Of a stretch of 64,000 bases of DNA, positions 44,793 to 54,288 are shown in pieces. Under the pieces are notes generated by a model. The model did not search any database. It saw only the letters and a list, made by a program, of their open reading frames with translations, and was not told where the DNA came from. Location of the stretch: contig NZ_CANMEZ010000002.1 in assembly GCF_947496985.1 (NCBI RefSeq), forward strand, positions 682,001 to 746,000, given 5' to 3'. Both the position numbers and the translations under genes were made by a program. This DNA comes from an uncultured Kordia sp. Its GTDB lineage: Bacteria > Bacteroidota > Bacteroidia > Flavobacteriales > Flavobacteriaceae. The number at the start of each line of letters is the position of its first letter. The stretch's first letter is position 1.

Positions 44793-47579
44793 GTGAAAAA
44801 AATCATACTATTCGGTATTCTTCTATTCAGCTGTTTTGTCTTAAATGCACAATATTGGACAAAGCAACATTTCAATTTGGAAGACGGCTTACCTGATAAC
44901 TATACGTTTGCTATTGAAAAGTTTCAAAACGAGATTTACATAGCAACTGATGGTGGATTGGCTACTTTTGATGGGGAAAACTTTAAAATTCTTAATAAAA
45001 AAAGAATCCGATATCCTGTTTCTTTACTCAACACAAATGACAGCATTCTACACATAGCCTCATGGTTAGATGGAGTTATAGCGAAAGATGGTAAACAACT
45101 TGAAATAATATACCCAGAACGCATCAACCGAATTCTAAAAAGCAAAAACAAAAGTCTAATTTTCAATATATACCAACGGATGTCTCTGTTGGCTTTTAAT
45201 GAAAAATCTCAAATTGACACTTTACTTTTTTTTAGTGAGATTAATAAAACAAGACGAGTTGCCATTGATGATTCGTCCATATACATTAGTGAAGATAAAA
45301 ACATTTCAGCATACAATTGGGAAGGCGAAAAACAGCAAGAGTTTCCACACGAACTCAATACATTTATAGAAACTATTAATAGTATTGACGGTTATATTTT
45401 TTATGGCGATTTAGAAGGAAATCTAACTTGGATTTCAAAATCAAATCCTAGTCAAAAAACAGTATATCATTTTGAGAAACCGAATAAGATAAAACGAATT
45501 ACACCTTATAAAAAGCAACAAATATTAGTTCAACTTAATCATCGTGAAGAACACAACAGCTTGTATTTACTCACTTTTGACAAGACCTATTCAAAAATTA
45601 CAAATGTTGAATCTATCTTAACCATAAAAAACGGAATCAGTGATATTTTTGTAGATCAGCAAACCATTTATGTTGCTGTATATGGTGATGGATTTTACAA
45701 AATATTTCCTTCACTTATCAAATCGTATCATAAAACAGACTATCAAATTCCGATTCCTAAATTCAGCTATGAAAATAAAGAAGGTAAGATGGTTTTTGCT
45801 ACTGAAAACATTTCATATATACTTCAAGAAAAAGATACATTTATACGTCAAAAAAATCCTTTCAGACTTAATACTATTTTTAAATTTAAAGGAGAACGAT
45901 ACTTTTCATCTCATGATAGTTTGTACAACAATAAACTTGAAAAAATTAGTAATTGTAGAGTTGATAATTTTTTATATGCTATTGAAAAAGACACACTATT
46001 TTACTCAAAATATTGGTTCAGTCGATTTCATAACAACGAACATGAAAACATCTACTGTATTGATTATAATAAGAAAGATAAAAAAATAAATACTGGTACC
46101 TTATTCAACGATGAAGTTTATTTAGGTACACAAAATGGTATTCGAAAATTCATTAGAAATGACATAGATTTATGGGAACGCGTACGAGATACAATCTTAG
46201 AAAAAAGTTTTCATCAACGCGTAATTAGAAAAATTATACCGCATAAAAACCAATTAATTATTACTACACCTTATGAAGCGTACACCTATAAAAACAACAA
46301 AGTATTTCCAGTACTTTTTACAGAGGAAAACATCTATATCAACGAAACTTTTGTAGATACAAATGATCGAATCTATTTTGGAACAAATAAAGGTTTTTGG
46401 GTTTTAACAGACGAATTCAATTATCATTTCAACACTAAAAATGGCACAAATTCAGATAACATTGCTTCTTTCTATCAAGATTCAAAAGGGATCATTTGGA
46501 TGATTTCCGGAAACGGAATCATGAAATTTAATCCTGATTTATTAGATGTTACCATTCCTCCAAAAATAGAAATTCACAAAAAAATGATTCATAATGACGA
46601 TGCTTCTTTTGGAATAAAAAGTAGTACAAGTCATTTTACAGCTGCCATGCTTTTTGAATATAAAGTAAATGATTCCGAGTGGAAAAAACTACGAGGTTAC
46701 CATTTAGAAATGAGCAATTTAAAACCAGGAAACTACATTATTTCTTTTCGTGGAAAACGTATCAATAGTGAATGGTCAGTTCCAAAAACATTTGAGTTTG
46801 CTATTTCGCCAAAATGGTATCAAATCACCGTTATCAAAATCTTTATTTTTGGATTGATTACGATGCTATTGCTAGGATTTTCATGGTATCGCTTGCGCGT
46901 GATTAAACGCAGAAACGAAACCTTATCAAACGAAATTAATAAACGAATTTTCCTAGAACACAAAGTAGAAAACCTTCGTGAAGAAATTGCGCGCGACTTC
47001 CACGATGAAATCGGAAACAAAATTGCTTCTGTTATTGGATTATCAAACAATTTAAAACATAGTGAAAAAGTAAAATCGCCTAAAATTGACAAAATATCAG
47101 AACTTTCTAAAGAAATTTATCATACCGCAAAAGACTTTGTTTGGTCGTTAAATCCAAATAACAACAACATTGAAAGCTTGTGTAAATACTTAAGAGATTA
47201 CGGCGAAAATTTCTTCTATCTCTTTGATGAAATAGACTTTTTATATCTTGAAATTGACATCATTCCTATTGACATTTCTTATGTAAAAAGCCGAAACATC
47301 ATTTTAGCATACAAAGAAATATTAGCAAACATTATCAAACATTCAAAAGCCAATACTGTAACCTTAAAAGCGTATTTAGAAGATCATTTATTTACAATCC
47401 AAATTCAGGATAATGGAATTGGATTTGATGAAATAACCTCATCACAAGGAAATGGACTTGAAAACATTAAAAAACGTATGGAAATGATAAAAGCTGATAT
47501 GAAAATTAAAAAAGAAGACGGCGTATTTTACATCTTCACACTAGATTTAAAAGAAGAATTGAACAATCAAAATAAATAA
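44793..47579 (+). CDS. Propeller-type sensor histidine kinase (two-component)
   Basis: The product has 928 residues from a GTG start. In order: signal peptide; a periplasmic seven-blade-type propeller region (about 20-580; LEDGLPDNYTFAI, VAVYGDGFYKIF, YLGTQNGIRKF); a Y_Y_Y-like Ig domain (about 600-670); a membrane helix (about 675-697); and a HisKA_3 dimerisation domain with REEIARDFHDEIGNKIASV containing the phospho-acceptor His. It ends in a HATPase_c domain (DNGIGFD, GNGLENIKKRM). It resembles hybrid-sensor propeller kinases but lacks the receiver and AraC parts. It pairs with the NarL-type regulator 4 bp downstream. Confidence 0.9.
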   Translation: MKKIILFGILLFSCFVLNAQYWTKQHFNLEDGLPDNYTFAIEKFQNEIYIATDGGLATFDGENFKILNKKRIRYPVSLLNTNDSILHIASWLDGVIAKDGKQLEIIYPERINRILKSKNKSLIFNIYQRMSLLAFNEKSQIDTLLFFSEINKTRRVAIDDSSIYISEDKNISAYNWEGEKQQEFPHELNTFIETINSIDGYIFYGDLEGNLTWISKSNPSQKTVYHFEKPNKIKRITPYKKQQILVQLNHREEHNSLYLLTFDKTYSKITNVESILTIKNGISDIFVDQQTIYVAVYGDGFYKIFPSLIKSYHKTDYQIPIPKFSYENKEGKMVFATENISYILQEKDTFIRQKNPFRLNTIFKFKGERYFSSHDSLYNNKLEKISNCRVDNFLYAIEKDTLFYSKYWFSRFHNNEHENIYCIDYNKKDKKINTGTLFNDEVYLGTQNGIRKFIRNDIDLWERVRDTILEKSFHQRVIRKIIPHKNQLIITTPYEAYTYKNNKVFPVLFTEENIYINETFVDTNDRIYFGTNKGFWVLTDEFNYHFNTKNGTNSDNIASFYQDSKGIIWMISGNGIMKFNPDLLDVTIPPKIEIHKKMIHNDDASFGIKSSTSHFTAAMLFEYKVNDSEWKKLRGYHLEMSNLKPGNYIISFRGKRINSEWSVPKTFEFAISPKWYQITVIKIFIFGLITMLLLGFSWYRLRVIKRRNETLSNEINKRIFLEHKVENLREEIARDFHDEIGNKIASVIGLSNNLKHSEKVKSPKIDKISELSKEIYHTAKDFVWSLNPNNNNIESLCKYLRDYGENFFYLFDEIDFLYLEIDIIPIDISYVKSRNIILAYKEILANIIKHSKANTVTLKAYLEDHLFTIQIQDNGIGFDEITSSQGNGLENIKKRMEMIKADMKIKKEDGVFYIFTLDLKEELNNQNK

Positions 47580-47583
47580 TATT

Positions 47584-48213
47584 ATGGAAAAAAAGTATAT
47601 CTCCATTATAGAAGACAACATAATTTTTAGAGAAAATTTAGCAGCATACTTACAACAACTTCCCAATTATTTTTTACTTGGAACATATGATTGTTTTGAA
47701 ACGGCACTGACAGATTTCAAATCGGGAAATCATCCTGATATTGTATTAATGGATATTGGGCTTCCTGGAAAAAACGGAATAGATGGCACAAAAATTATAA
47801 AGCAGTTATTTCCAAAAACTGAACTTATTATTGTAACCGTTTTTGAAGATAGCAATATGGTTTTTGAAGCTTTAAAGGCAGGCGCTTGCGGATATTTAAC
47901 CAAAAGTTTAGGCTTACCCGAACTCAAAAAGGCATTAGACGATTTGGAAAAAGGTGGCGCTCCCATGAGTAATAAAATTGCAAAAATGGTCGTAGAATCG
48001 TTTCAACTAAATCATGAAGATAACACCTTATCTAAACGTGAAAAAGAAGTACTAACCTTGCTTGCAAAAGGAAAAACCTATAGTGCCATTGCTGAAGAAT
48101 TATTTATTTCAAAAACTACCGTTCGTACACACATTCGAAACATTTATCAAAAACTACACGTAAACTCCAAAGCAGAAGCTATTCAATTGGCAAATGAAAA
48201 GAAGATGATATAA
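47584..48213 (+). CDS. NarL/FixJ-family response regulator
   Basis: The product has 209 residues. The receiver domain has acidic residues at 10-11 (IEDN), phospho-acceptor Asp57 (LMDIGLPG), and T/K positions in TVFEDSN and GYLTKS. A LuxR-type helix-turn-helix occupies the C-terminus (LSKREKEVLTLLAKGKTYSA, then ISKTTVRTHIRNIYQKL). It is partnered with the kinase 4 bp upstream. Likely targets are the neighbouring MbnP, peptide and MbnH genes (inference). Confidence 0.93.
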   Translation: MEKKYISIIEDNIIFRENLAAYLQQLPNYFLLGTYDCFETALTDFKSGNHPDIVLMDIGLPGKNGIDGTKIIKQLFPKTELIIVTVFEDSNMVFEALKAGACGYLTKSLGLPELKKALDDLEKGGAPMSNKIAKMVVESFQLNHEDNTLSKREKEVLTLLAKGKTYSAIAEELFISKTTVRTHIRNIYQKLHVNSKAEAIQLANEKKMI

Positions 48214-48323
48214 AAAAACTCGCAGCAAATAGCACATCTAAAACTTGCCTATTACAACTACGAGTTTATCGTTTAAAAACTAGAAACCTATATCATATAG
48301 ATATTAATATTGTCTGTCTACAA

Positions 48324-48518
48324 CTAACAAGCAAAAGAGTTACAATTTGCACAACGTGTTTGTGTTCTTTCTGTAGGACATACGCTATATTGTGATTGTC
48401 TACAAGTAGGTCCACCAATAGTACTTCCTACGACTCCACCTAAAATTTGATCTGTTGTTAAGTTGGAAACTAATTGTTTCTTCAAATTCAATCCTGTTTT
48501 TAAATTCTGTTTTTTCAT
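48324..48518 (-). CDS. RiPP-like precursor peptide with five-Cys core
   Basis: The product has 64 residues from the ATG at 48516-48518; seven upstream codons are not needed. The leader (MKKQNLKTGLNLKKQLVSNL, then TTDQILGG) has the L-x-L-x-K...GG form of Bacteroidota class I lanthipeptide-type precursors, with double-glycines at 27-28 and 35-36. The core has cysteines 39, 47, 56, 59 and 64 plus many Ser/Thr. No LanB, LanC, radical-SAM or export gene is in the window. It sits between the two-component pair and the MbnH-like gene, on the opposite strand to both. Confidence 0.65.
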   Translation of the reverse strand: MKKQNLKTGLNLKKQLVSNLTTDQILGGVVGSTIGGPTCRQSQYSVCPTERTQTRCANCNSFAC

Positions 48519-48681
48519 AATGTGTATGTTTTGATTCAATCCAAAACTACTGCAAACAGAAGCGCGCTAAATCCTACAAAATGTATGATTCTACCAAAAA
48601 AAGCTTTAAAACCTGTTAAAATGATGTAAAAAGTTAAGTTTCTTGCGTCATTCTCACACATTTGATATCTTAGCAAAAGCT

Positions 48682-49752
48682 ATGAATTTTAAGACTTACG
48701 TATACATTTTACTCATATGTGTACTTTCTTCCTGCAAAAATGAACCTTATGAAGATGTTCCAACGGCAGTAAGTGGTGCATATAGTGATGTACGTCTTGA
48801 CTTTACAGTTCCTTCCAATTTTCCACCTTTAACATATGATTTAGAATCAAATCCGCCCACAGAAACTGGTTTTGAACTCGGAAGGCGCTTATTTTATGAA
48901 GGCCGATTAGCTTCTGATGGCGTTGTTGCCTGCGGATTCTGCCATATTCAAGAATTTGCATTTACACATCACACACACATTATAAGTCATGGTGTAGATG
49001 GTGCACTCGGAAGTAGAAATGCACAACCATTACACAATTTGGCATTTCAAAACGAATTTACATGGGACGGCGCTGCCATTCATTTAGACTTGCAACCAAT
49101 CATTCCTATTACGAATGAAGTAGAAATGAACGAAACTTTCACCAATGTTATCGCTAAACTAGAAGCGCATCCTGATTATCCACGCTTATTTCGTGAAGCT
49201 TTTGAAAATGGTGAAATCAATTCTGAAAATATATTAAAAGCCTTGTCGCAATTCATGGTGATGATGGTTACCTCTAACAGTAAGTATGACAAATTTCGTC
49301 GTAATGAAGGAAATGTAACCTTAACAGCAAACGAAATGCAAGGAATGGCACTGTTCAACCAAAAATGTGCTTCCTGCCATGCTGGCGAATTATTTACAGA
49401 TCAATCCTATCGCAACAATGGCTTGGCTATTGATCCTGATTATAATGATGTCGGACGCGCACGTGTTACGGGACTTCCGGAAGATAATTACAAATTTAAA
49501 GTACCAAATCTACGTAATATTGAAGTTACATTTCCGTATATGCACGACGGACGTTTTTCTAACTTAGAACAAGTATTAGAGCATTATCAAAGTGGAATTA
49601 CGGACTATGACAACTTAGACAATTCGTTACGTCAACCTGATGGAACTTTAGGAATTCCTATGACCAACGAAGAAAAAGCACGAATTATTGACTTCCTAAA
49701 AACCTTTACGGATGCCGATTTCATTTTCGATCAGCGATTCTCTGAATTTTAG
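48682..49752 (+). CDS. MbnH-like dihaem cytochrome-c peroxidase lipoprotein
   Basis: The product has 356 residues from the ATG at 48682, which begins a lipoprotein signal ending in LSSC (Cys18); 13 upstream codons from a TTG are discarded. Two haem c motifs, CGFCH (Cys84-His88) and CASCH (Cys229-His233), mark a MauG/CcpA/MbnH-type enzyme. It is probably periplasmic or membrane-anchored. With an MbnP-like gene close by, MbnH (Trp-to-kynurenine oxidation of MbnP) is the most attractive assignment; an ordinary cytochrome-c peroxidase is the alternative. Confidence 0.85.
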   Translation: MNFKTYVYILLICVLSSCKNEPYEDVPTAVSGAYSDVRLDFTVPSNFPPLTYDLESNPPTETGFELGRRLFYEGRLASDGVVACGFCHIQEFAFTHHTHIISHGVDGALGSRNAQPLHNLAFQNEFTWDGAAIHLDLQPIIPITNEVEMNETFTNVIAKLEAHPDYPRLFREAFENGEINSENILKALSQFMVMMVTSNSKYDKFRRNEGNVTLTANEMQGMALFNQKCASCHAGELFTDQSYRNNGLAIDPDYNDVGRARVTGLPEDNYKFKVPNLRNIEVTFPYMHDGRFSNLEQVLEHYQSGITDYDNLDNSLRQPDGTLGIPMTNEEKARIIDFLKTFTDADFIFDQRFSEF

Positions 49753-49760
49753 CTACATAA

Positions 49761-49860
49761 TTTGGGCGCATCGCCATGAAAAATGCCGTCGGGCTATTCG
49801 CTACAATTCCTCGCTTCGCTGCGGGATTTTCACTGCTATCCTTTGCGCGATTTAAGGACA
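49761..49860. repeat. GC-rich intergenic repeat-like element
   Basis: This 100-bp stretch (for example gggcgcatcgcc, gccgtcgggctattcgctac, cctcgcttcgctgcggg) is much more GC-rich than its surroundings and noncoding. The wording resembles a GGGCG...CGGGC(T)TTTCGCTAC repeat that I associate with flavobacterial intergenic DNA. There is only one copy in this window, so repeat status rests on recognition, not on copies seen here. Confidence 0.4.
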
Positions 49861-49878
49861 ATTAAACCCTGAAAAAAC

Positions 49879-50406
49879 ATGAAACTTGAATACATATTAG
49901 AAGAACAAGATTTTATTAATTATCATTTATTCTCACTATCTGAAAACAAAACTCAAAAAAAAATAAAAAACATAACGAAACTAATTCTCGTGGGATTTTT
50001 TCTATATATCGGAATAACCATGTATACTTCTAATAAAACTGAACTTGCTATATTGTTAGGAATTACGGCTATTTTAGGGCTATTGTTTTTTGATAAATAT
50101 TACAATTACCAATTAAGAAAATTGCATTCCAAAATTGTTAAAAATACGTATGCAAAAAGAATAGGAGAAAAAGAGACTATGGAGTTCACTTCTGAATATA
50201 TCATTACAGAAGATAAAGCTGGCGAGGGAAAAATGAAAATATCCGAAGTAGAAAAAATTAACGAAACGCAAGCTAATTTTTTTATCAGACTATCAAACGG
50301 CGCTGCTTTAATTATTTCTAAAAAAGGAATCGATAATTTAGAAGAAATTAAAAATAAGTGGAAAGAATTGAAAATACCTATTTCTGAAAACTTATCTTGG
50401 AAATAG
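49879..50406 (+). CDS. YcxB-like membrane protein
   Basis: The product has 175 residues. Two membrane helices (about 35-50 and 56-73, TKLILVGFFLYIGITMY and LAILLGITAILGLLFF) are preceded by a short cytoplasmic strand and followed by a soluble domain with EFTSEYIITEDKAGEGKMK and ISEVEKINETQANFFIRL. This is the layout of YcxB-like proteins. The function is unknown. It precedes the small gene at 50428 by 21 bp, probably in one transcript. Confidence 0.7.
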   Translation: MKLEYILEEQDFINYHLFSLSENKTQKKIKNITKLILVGFFLYIGITMYTSNKTELAILLGITAILGLLFFDKYYNYQLRKLHSKIVKNTYAKRIGEKETMEFTSEYIITEDKAGEGKMKISEVEKINETQANFFIRLSNGAALIISKKGIDNLEEIKNKWKELKIPISENLSWK

Positions 50407-50427
50407 ATAATTACACGTTACATTAAA

Positions 50428-50805
50428 ATGGACAAAAGAACCCGCAACTATATTTTTGAGAATCAACTTGCATCTTGTATGAATACGACAAAATGGAAAA
50501 AATTAGTTGCCGAAATTACCGCTAATGAAACCTATGATCCTTTAGTAAATATCAAATTAATTTTTGATACAGATAACAATAATAGTTTTTCACCTGTTTG
50601 GTGGAATGAAGTTGAAAGAGATGGTTTTGAATTGACAGAATGGATTCAAATTCAGCCATTTAAAACTGAAAAAGGAGTTCGATTAATAAGTTCAACACAA
50701 ATTGATTATACAGAATTCATACAAAAAGGACTCAATAAGCACAATATTCCATACGAATATGATGATGGTATTTTTACTATTTATGGATACAAACGCATGA
50801 AATAA
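50428..50805 (+). CDS. Small soluble protein, possibly DUF6678-like
   Basis: The product has 125 residues and no signal peptide. Features include TKWKKLVAEI near the N-terminus, VWWNEVERDGFELTEWIQI in the middle, and a C-terminal IPYEYDDGIFTIYGY. The last segment recalls DUF6678 proteins, which are often found as immunity-like orphans; this is recognition, not a search result. It is cotranscribed with the YcxB-like gene. Confidence 0.55.
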   Translation: MDKRTRNYIFENQLASCMNTTKWKKLVAEITANETYDPLVNIKLIFDTDNNNSFSPVWWNEVERDGFELTEWIQIQPFKTEKGVRLISSTQIDYTEFIQKGLNKHNIPYEYDDGIFTIYGYKRMK

Positions 50806-50813
50806 ATCAAAAA

Positions 50814-50856
50814 AAATAGTAGTAAACAACAAAAGTATTGTCATTCACTACTATTT
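50814..50856 (-). terminator. Terminator of the LamG protein gene
   Basis: aaatagtagt (50814-50823) pairs with actactattt (50847-50856). On the minus strand the stem runs into a T-tract of eight. It lies 34 bp past the stop at 50890 and may also serve the converging genes. Confidence 0.65.
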
Positions 50857-50889
50857 CGCGTTATCTCTGATAAAAGATATATAATGTGT

Positions 50890-51912
50890 TTACTTCTTAA
50901 TAAACTTCATTGAACTTCCATTTTTAAATTTCAAAAAGTACAATCCGTTTGTTAAGTTATTAATTGCTATTTCTTCGTTATTAGCAACTGTTCCACTTTT
51001 TACAATAGCTCCAATTGTATTATAAATTGTATAGCTTTCATTTGCTTTCAATCCATTCACTTTTACAAAATTCTTTGCTGGATTTGGGTACAAACTTACT
51101 TCAGAACTATTGTTTTCAAATGTATCTACAGACAATGTTGAATCTGCCACTGTATGTACCCAATTTGAACAAGGTCCTAGTCTAAAAACATTCCATAAAT
51201 CTCCAGGACGTCCGTTTCCTGTATGATCTACTAACTGATATAAAATCCAATTATCAGTATCTGGAAGTCCTTCATTGCACTTGAAGTATTGAATTAAACC
51301 TGTTGAAGCAACATCTACTTCCATGTTCATTCCAATATTAATTTCCGAAGCCGTTCTTATAGTATTCCATACTCTTACTTCATCATATGCTCCTCCAAAA
51401 TAAGTGTTTTCATATTCAGAACTCGCCAAGCGTGCATCCACATTGTTTCCAAATACAGGTGTAATTCCATTAGCAGTAGCTTCCCAATACCCATCAACAT
51501 ACAACATTAATCGGCCTGTAGTAATATCGAAAGTAACTGCAACATGATGCCAATTTCCATCATTGATGGCTCTAGTTCCTGTAATTGTAGTCCAATTGTT
51601 TGTATTATTTGCAATTCCAGTAGTCACAGTTCCTGTAGCGCTTTTTTCAATAAAGTATCCTTCTTTTGCTGTTCCACTATCATAGTGTTTAGAGTACAAG
51701 TGCTTTCCTCCGTTTCCGTTATCTTTTACCCAGAATTCAATAGTAAAACTGTCATTGTTAGCATTGGTGCCAAAAATTCCTGTTTCTGTAGATCTATACA
51801 CTGGTGCAAAATCATTAACGCCATCAAAGCAAATGGCATATCCTAAAACTTGTGCGTTCAAACTTAAAACACAAGTTAAAAAGGCTAGTAAAAAAATGTA
51901 GTTTTTCTTCAT
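50890..51912 (-). CDS. T9SS-secreted LamG-domain protein
   Basis: The product has 340 residues. A signal peptide (ending near LSLNAQ) is followed by a concanavalin-like LamG jelly-roll (about 22-215; DSFTIEFWVKDNG, WHHVAVTFDITTGRLMLYVD, YFGGAYDEVRVWNTIRT), a Cys-containing linker, and a T9SS sorting domain (LYPNPAKNFVKV ... SMKFIKK). LamG domains bind glycans or proteins, so it is likely a surface adhesion or binding factor. It is a single gene with its own terminator. Confidence 0.85.
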   Translation of the reverse strand: MKKNYIFLLAFLTCVLSLNAQVLGYAICFDGVNDFAPVYRSTETGIFGTNANNDSFTIEFWVKDNGNGGKHLYSKHYDSGTAKEGYFIEKSATGTVTTGIANNTNNWTTITGTRAINDGNWHHVAVTFDITTGRLMLYVDGYWEATANGITPVFGNNVDARLASSEYENTYFGGAYDEVRVWNTIRTASEINIGMNMEVDVASTGLIQYFKCNEGLPDTDNWILYQLVDHTGNGRPGDLWNVFRLGPCSNWVHTVADSTLSVDTFENNSSEVSLYPNPAKNFVKVNGLKANESYTIYNTIGAIVKSGTVANNEEIAINNLTNGLYFLKFKNGSSMKFIKK

Positions 51913-52321
51913 TTGATAAAAATTTCAATTAATAATAGGGGTTAAAAATTCTAGTATTTCTAAAGTAGAAAAACGCAACAATACTTTTTTGCTTCAGAAG
52001 TACAACACAAATTTAGCATATTATGAACTAAACATACCTGCGAAATTCACGCATTTCAACAAAACAGGTAAAATTACATACAGATTTTTCCCAACAAATC
52101 AACAAGTTAGAAATTTGGATTTTTTTAAGTCCTAAAACATTTATAACCTTTTACTGAATAAGACTACTTATCATGTTTCATACAAAATAAGTCATTAAAA
52201 AAGGCCTTTTTTATGGTCTGTTTTTTTTAAAATTTTAGTCAAAAAAAACACTATCAAGAAATTCTATTATATGATTTATTATATAAATGTTAGGTTTTTA
52301 TAAATAAAGCGGCAAATAGCG
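51913..52321. other. Gap upstream of the suf operon
   Basis: There is no gene in this AT-rich stretch. It contains a 16-bp palindrome, aaaaaaggcctttttt (52198-52213), and a GC-poor stretch of T-runs. The suf promoter lies at its right end. Confidence 0.5.
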
Positions 52322-52329
52322 TATCTTTG
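52322..52329 (+). promoter_or_regulatory. Promoter (-7 box) of the suf operon
   Basis: TATCTTTG, followed by CA, is the strongest TAnnTTTG match in the window, 29 bp before the ATG at 52359. A T-rich segment at 52295-52300 lies near the -33 position. The predicted start of transcription is around 52336. Confidence 0.6.
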
Positions 52330-52358
52330 CAAGTACAAATTAAACGTAGTATAAAAAA

Positions 52359-52688
52359 ATGATAACAGTTTCAGAAACAGCCCGTAAAAAAGTAGTCGAG
52401 CTTATGACAGACGACGGTTTTGACGCTATCAACGATTATGTTCGTGTAGGTGTAAAAAGTGGTGGATGTTCCGGACTATCTTACGACCTTACGTTTGACA
52501 AAAGTCAAAAAGAAGAAGATAAAGTATTTGAAGACAACGGTGTAAAAATTATTGTAGACAAAAAAAGCTTTTTATATCTAGTAGGAACCACTTTGGAATA
52601 CTCTGGTGGATTAAACGGAAAAGGATTTGTTTTTAATAATCCTAATGCACAACGTACCTGTGGTTGCGGAGAATCATTCTCTCTATAA
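52359..52688 (+). CDS. A-type iron-sulfur carrier (SufA/IscA/ErpA family)
   Basis: The product has 109 residues. The three ligand cysteines are in the family positions: SGGCSGLSYDL (first) and the C-terminal TCGCGESF (second and third). It carries or delivers iron-sulfur clusters from the SUF scaffold to target proteins. It is the first gene of the suf operon, 122 bp before sufB. Confidence 0.93.
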   Translation: MITVSETARKKVVELMTDDGFDAINDYVRVGVKSGGCSGLSYDLTFDKSQKEEDKVFEDNGVKIIVDKKSFLYLVGTTLEYSGGLNGKGFVFNNPNAQRTCGCGESFSL

Positions 52689-52810
52689 GCAATTTGAAAG
52701 ATTCAAACATTAAACAATACACACAAGCGCATTTATAAATTATTTGTCAAAAAGTGAGATTAGATAAGTTGATTTTTTAAATTATTTAATCTTTTAATCA
52801 TATCGAAAGA

Positions 52811-54259
52811 ATGAGTAAGTATACCGAAGAAGAATTACAAAAAGAACTCGAAACAAAAGAATACGAGTACGGGTTTTATACAGATATTGAAAGTGACACA
52901 TTTCCTAGTGGATTGAATGAAGAAATTGTAATAGCAATTTCAAAAAAGAAAAACGAACCACAATGGATGACAGATTGGCGAATTGAAGCTTTTAGAATTT
53001 GGTCGGAAATGGAAGAGCCAGAATGGGCAAATGTACATTATGAAAAACCAGATTTTCAAGCCATTTCATATTATTCAGCTCCTAAAAAAGCAGATCCAAA
53101 CAAAACGTTAGATGATGTAGATCCTGAGTTATTGGAAATGTACAAAAAACTTGGAATTTCTATTGATGAGCAAAAAAAATTACAAGGTGTCGCTATTGAT
53201 ATTGTTGTAGATTCTGTTTCAGTTGCTACGACTTTCAAAAAGACATTAGCCGAAAAAGGTATCATCTTCTGTCCTATCTCAGAAGCGATTCAAGATCATC
53301 CTGAATTGGTGAAAAAATATTTAGGAACTATTGTTCCACAAAAAGATAACTTCTATGCCGCTTTAAACTCGGCAGTATTTACGGATGGCTCATTCTGTTA
53401 CATTCCAAAAGGCGTTCGTTGCCCTATGGAATTATCAACCTATTTCCGAATCAATCAAGCAGGAACCGGTCAGTTTGAACGTACACTTTTAGTTGCCGAT
53501 AAAGGAAGTTATGTAAGTTACTTAGAAGGATGTACAGCGCCATCACGTGATGAAAATCAATTGCATGCTGCAGTTGTAGAGTTAATTGCATTAGATGATG
53601 CAGAAATAAAATACTCAACAGTTCAGAACTGGTATCCTGGAAATGCAGAAGGAAAAGGTGGTGTTTTTAACTTTGTAACCAAAAGAGGTTTGTGTGAGAA
53701 AAACGCAAAAATTTCTTGGACGCAAGTAGAAACAGGTTCAGCAGTAACATGGAAATATCCTAGTTGTATTTTAAAAGGAAACAATTCGGTTGGTGAATTC
53801 TACTCAATTGCAGTTACCAATAATTTCCAACAAGCAGATACAGGAACAAAAATGATTCATCTTGGAAAAAATACCAAGAGTACTATCATTTCAAAAGGAA
53901 TTTCTGCAGGAAAATCGCAAAACAGCTATAGAGGTTTGGTTCAAATTGCCCCAAAAGCGGAAAACGCGCGTAACTTTTCACAATGTGATTCACTCTTAAT
54001 GGGGAATCAATGTGGTGCACACACCTTTCCATATATAGAAGCAAAAAACAAATCTGCACAAATAGAACACGAAGCAACGACAAGTAAAATTGGAGAAGAC
54101 CAAATATTCTATTGCAATCAACGTGGAATCGACACAGAAAAAGCAATTGCTTTAATTGTAAATGGTTTCAGCAAGGATGTATTGAACAAACTACCAATGG
54201 AATTTGCCGTTGAAGCACAAAAACTATTAGAAATTTCATTAGAAGGTTCAGTAGGATAG
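52811..54259 (+). CDS. sufB: SUF scaffold protein SufB
   Basis: The product has 482 residues, typical for SufB. The N-terminus has [14 protein letters not shown]. The core beta-helix contains [59 protein letters not shown], and the C-terminal SQCDSLLMG and [16 protein letters not shown]. It forms the SufBC2D complex that assembles iron-sulfur clusters. It is followed by a small lipoprotein gene, then sufC and sufD. Confidence 0.97.
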   Translation: MSKYTEEELQKELETKEYEYGFYTDIESDTFPSGLNEEIVIAISKKKNEPQWMTDWRIEAFRIWSEMEEPEWANVHYEKPDFQAISYYSAPKKADPNKTLDDVDPELLEMYKKLGISIDEQKKLQGVAIDIVVDSVSVATTFKKTLAEKGIIFCPISEAIQDHPELVKKYLGTIVPQKDNFYAALNSAVFTDGSFCYIPKGVRCPMELSTYFRINQAGTGQFERTLLVADKGSYVSYLEGCTAPSRDENQLHAAVVELIALDDAEIKYSTVQNWYPGNAEGKGGVFNFVTKRGLCEKNAKISWTQVETGSAVTWKYPSCILKGNNSVGEFYSIAVTNNFQQADTGTKMIHLGKNTKSTIISKGISAGKSQNSYRGLVQIAPKAENARNFSQCDSLLMGNQCGAHTFPYIEAKNKSAQIEHEATTSKIGEDQIFYCNQRGIDTEKAIALIVNGFSKDVLNKLPMEFAVEAQKLLEISLEGSVG

Positions 54260-54288
54260 ATAATCAATCATTAAAAATTAAAGCAAAC

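Noticed and set aside
45670..46089. 139-codon plus-strand ORF inside the sensor kinase gene
   Set aside because: It overlaps the propeller region of the kinase in another frame, and the composition (Ile/Phe/Lys runs) is not protein-like.
48214..48323. Terminator after the NarL regulator from aaactcg...cgagttt
   Set aside because: The arms are only 7 bp with a loop of about 40 nt and no T-run, so support is too weak.
52198..52213. Terminator formed by the aaaaaaggcctttttt palindrome
   Set aside because: It has only four G/C pairs and no loop, and no gene ends upstream on the plus strand near it.
53886..54146. 86-codon antisense ORF within sufB
   Set aside because: sufB is strongly conserved here, and the antisense product has no coherent features.
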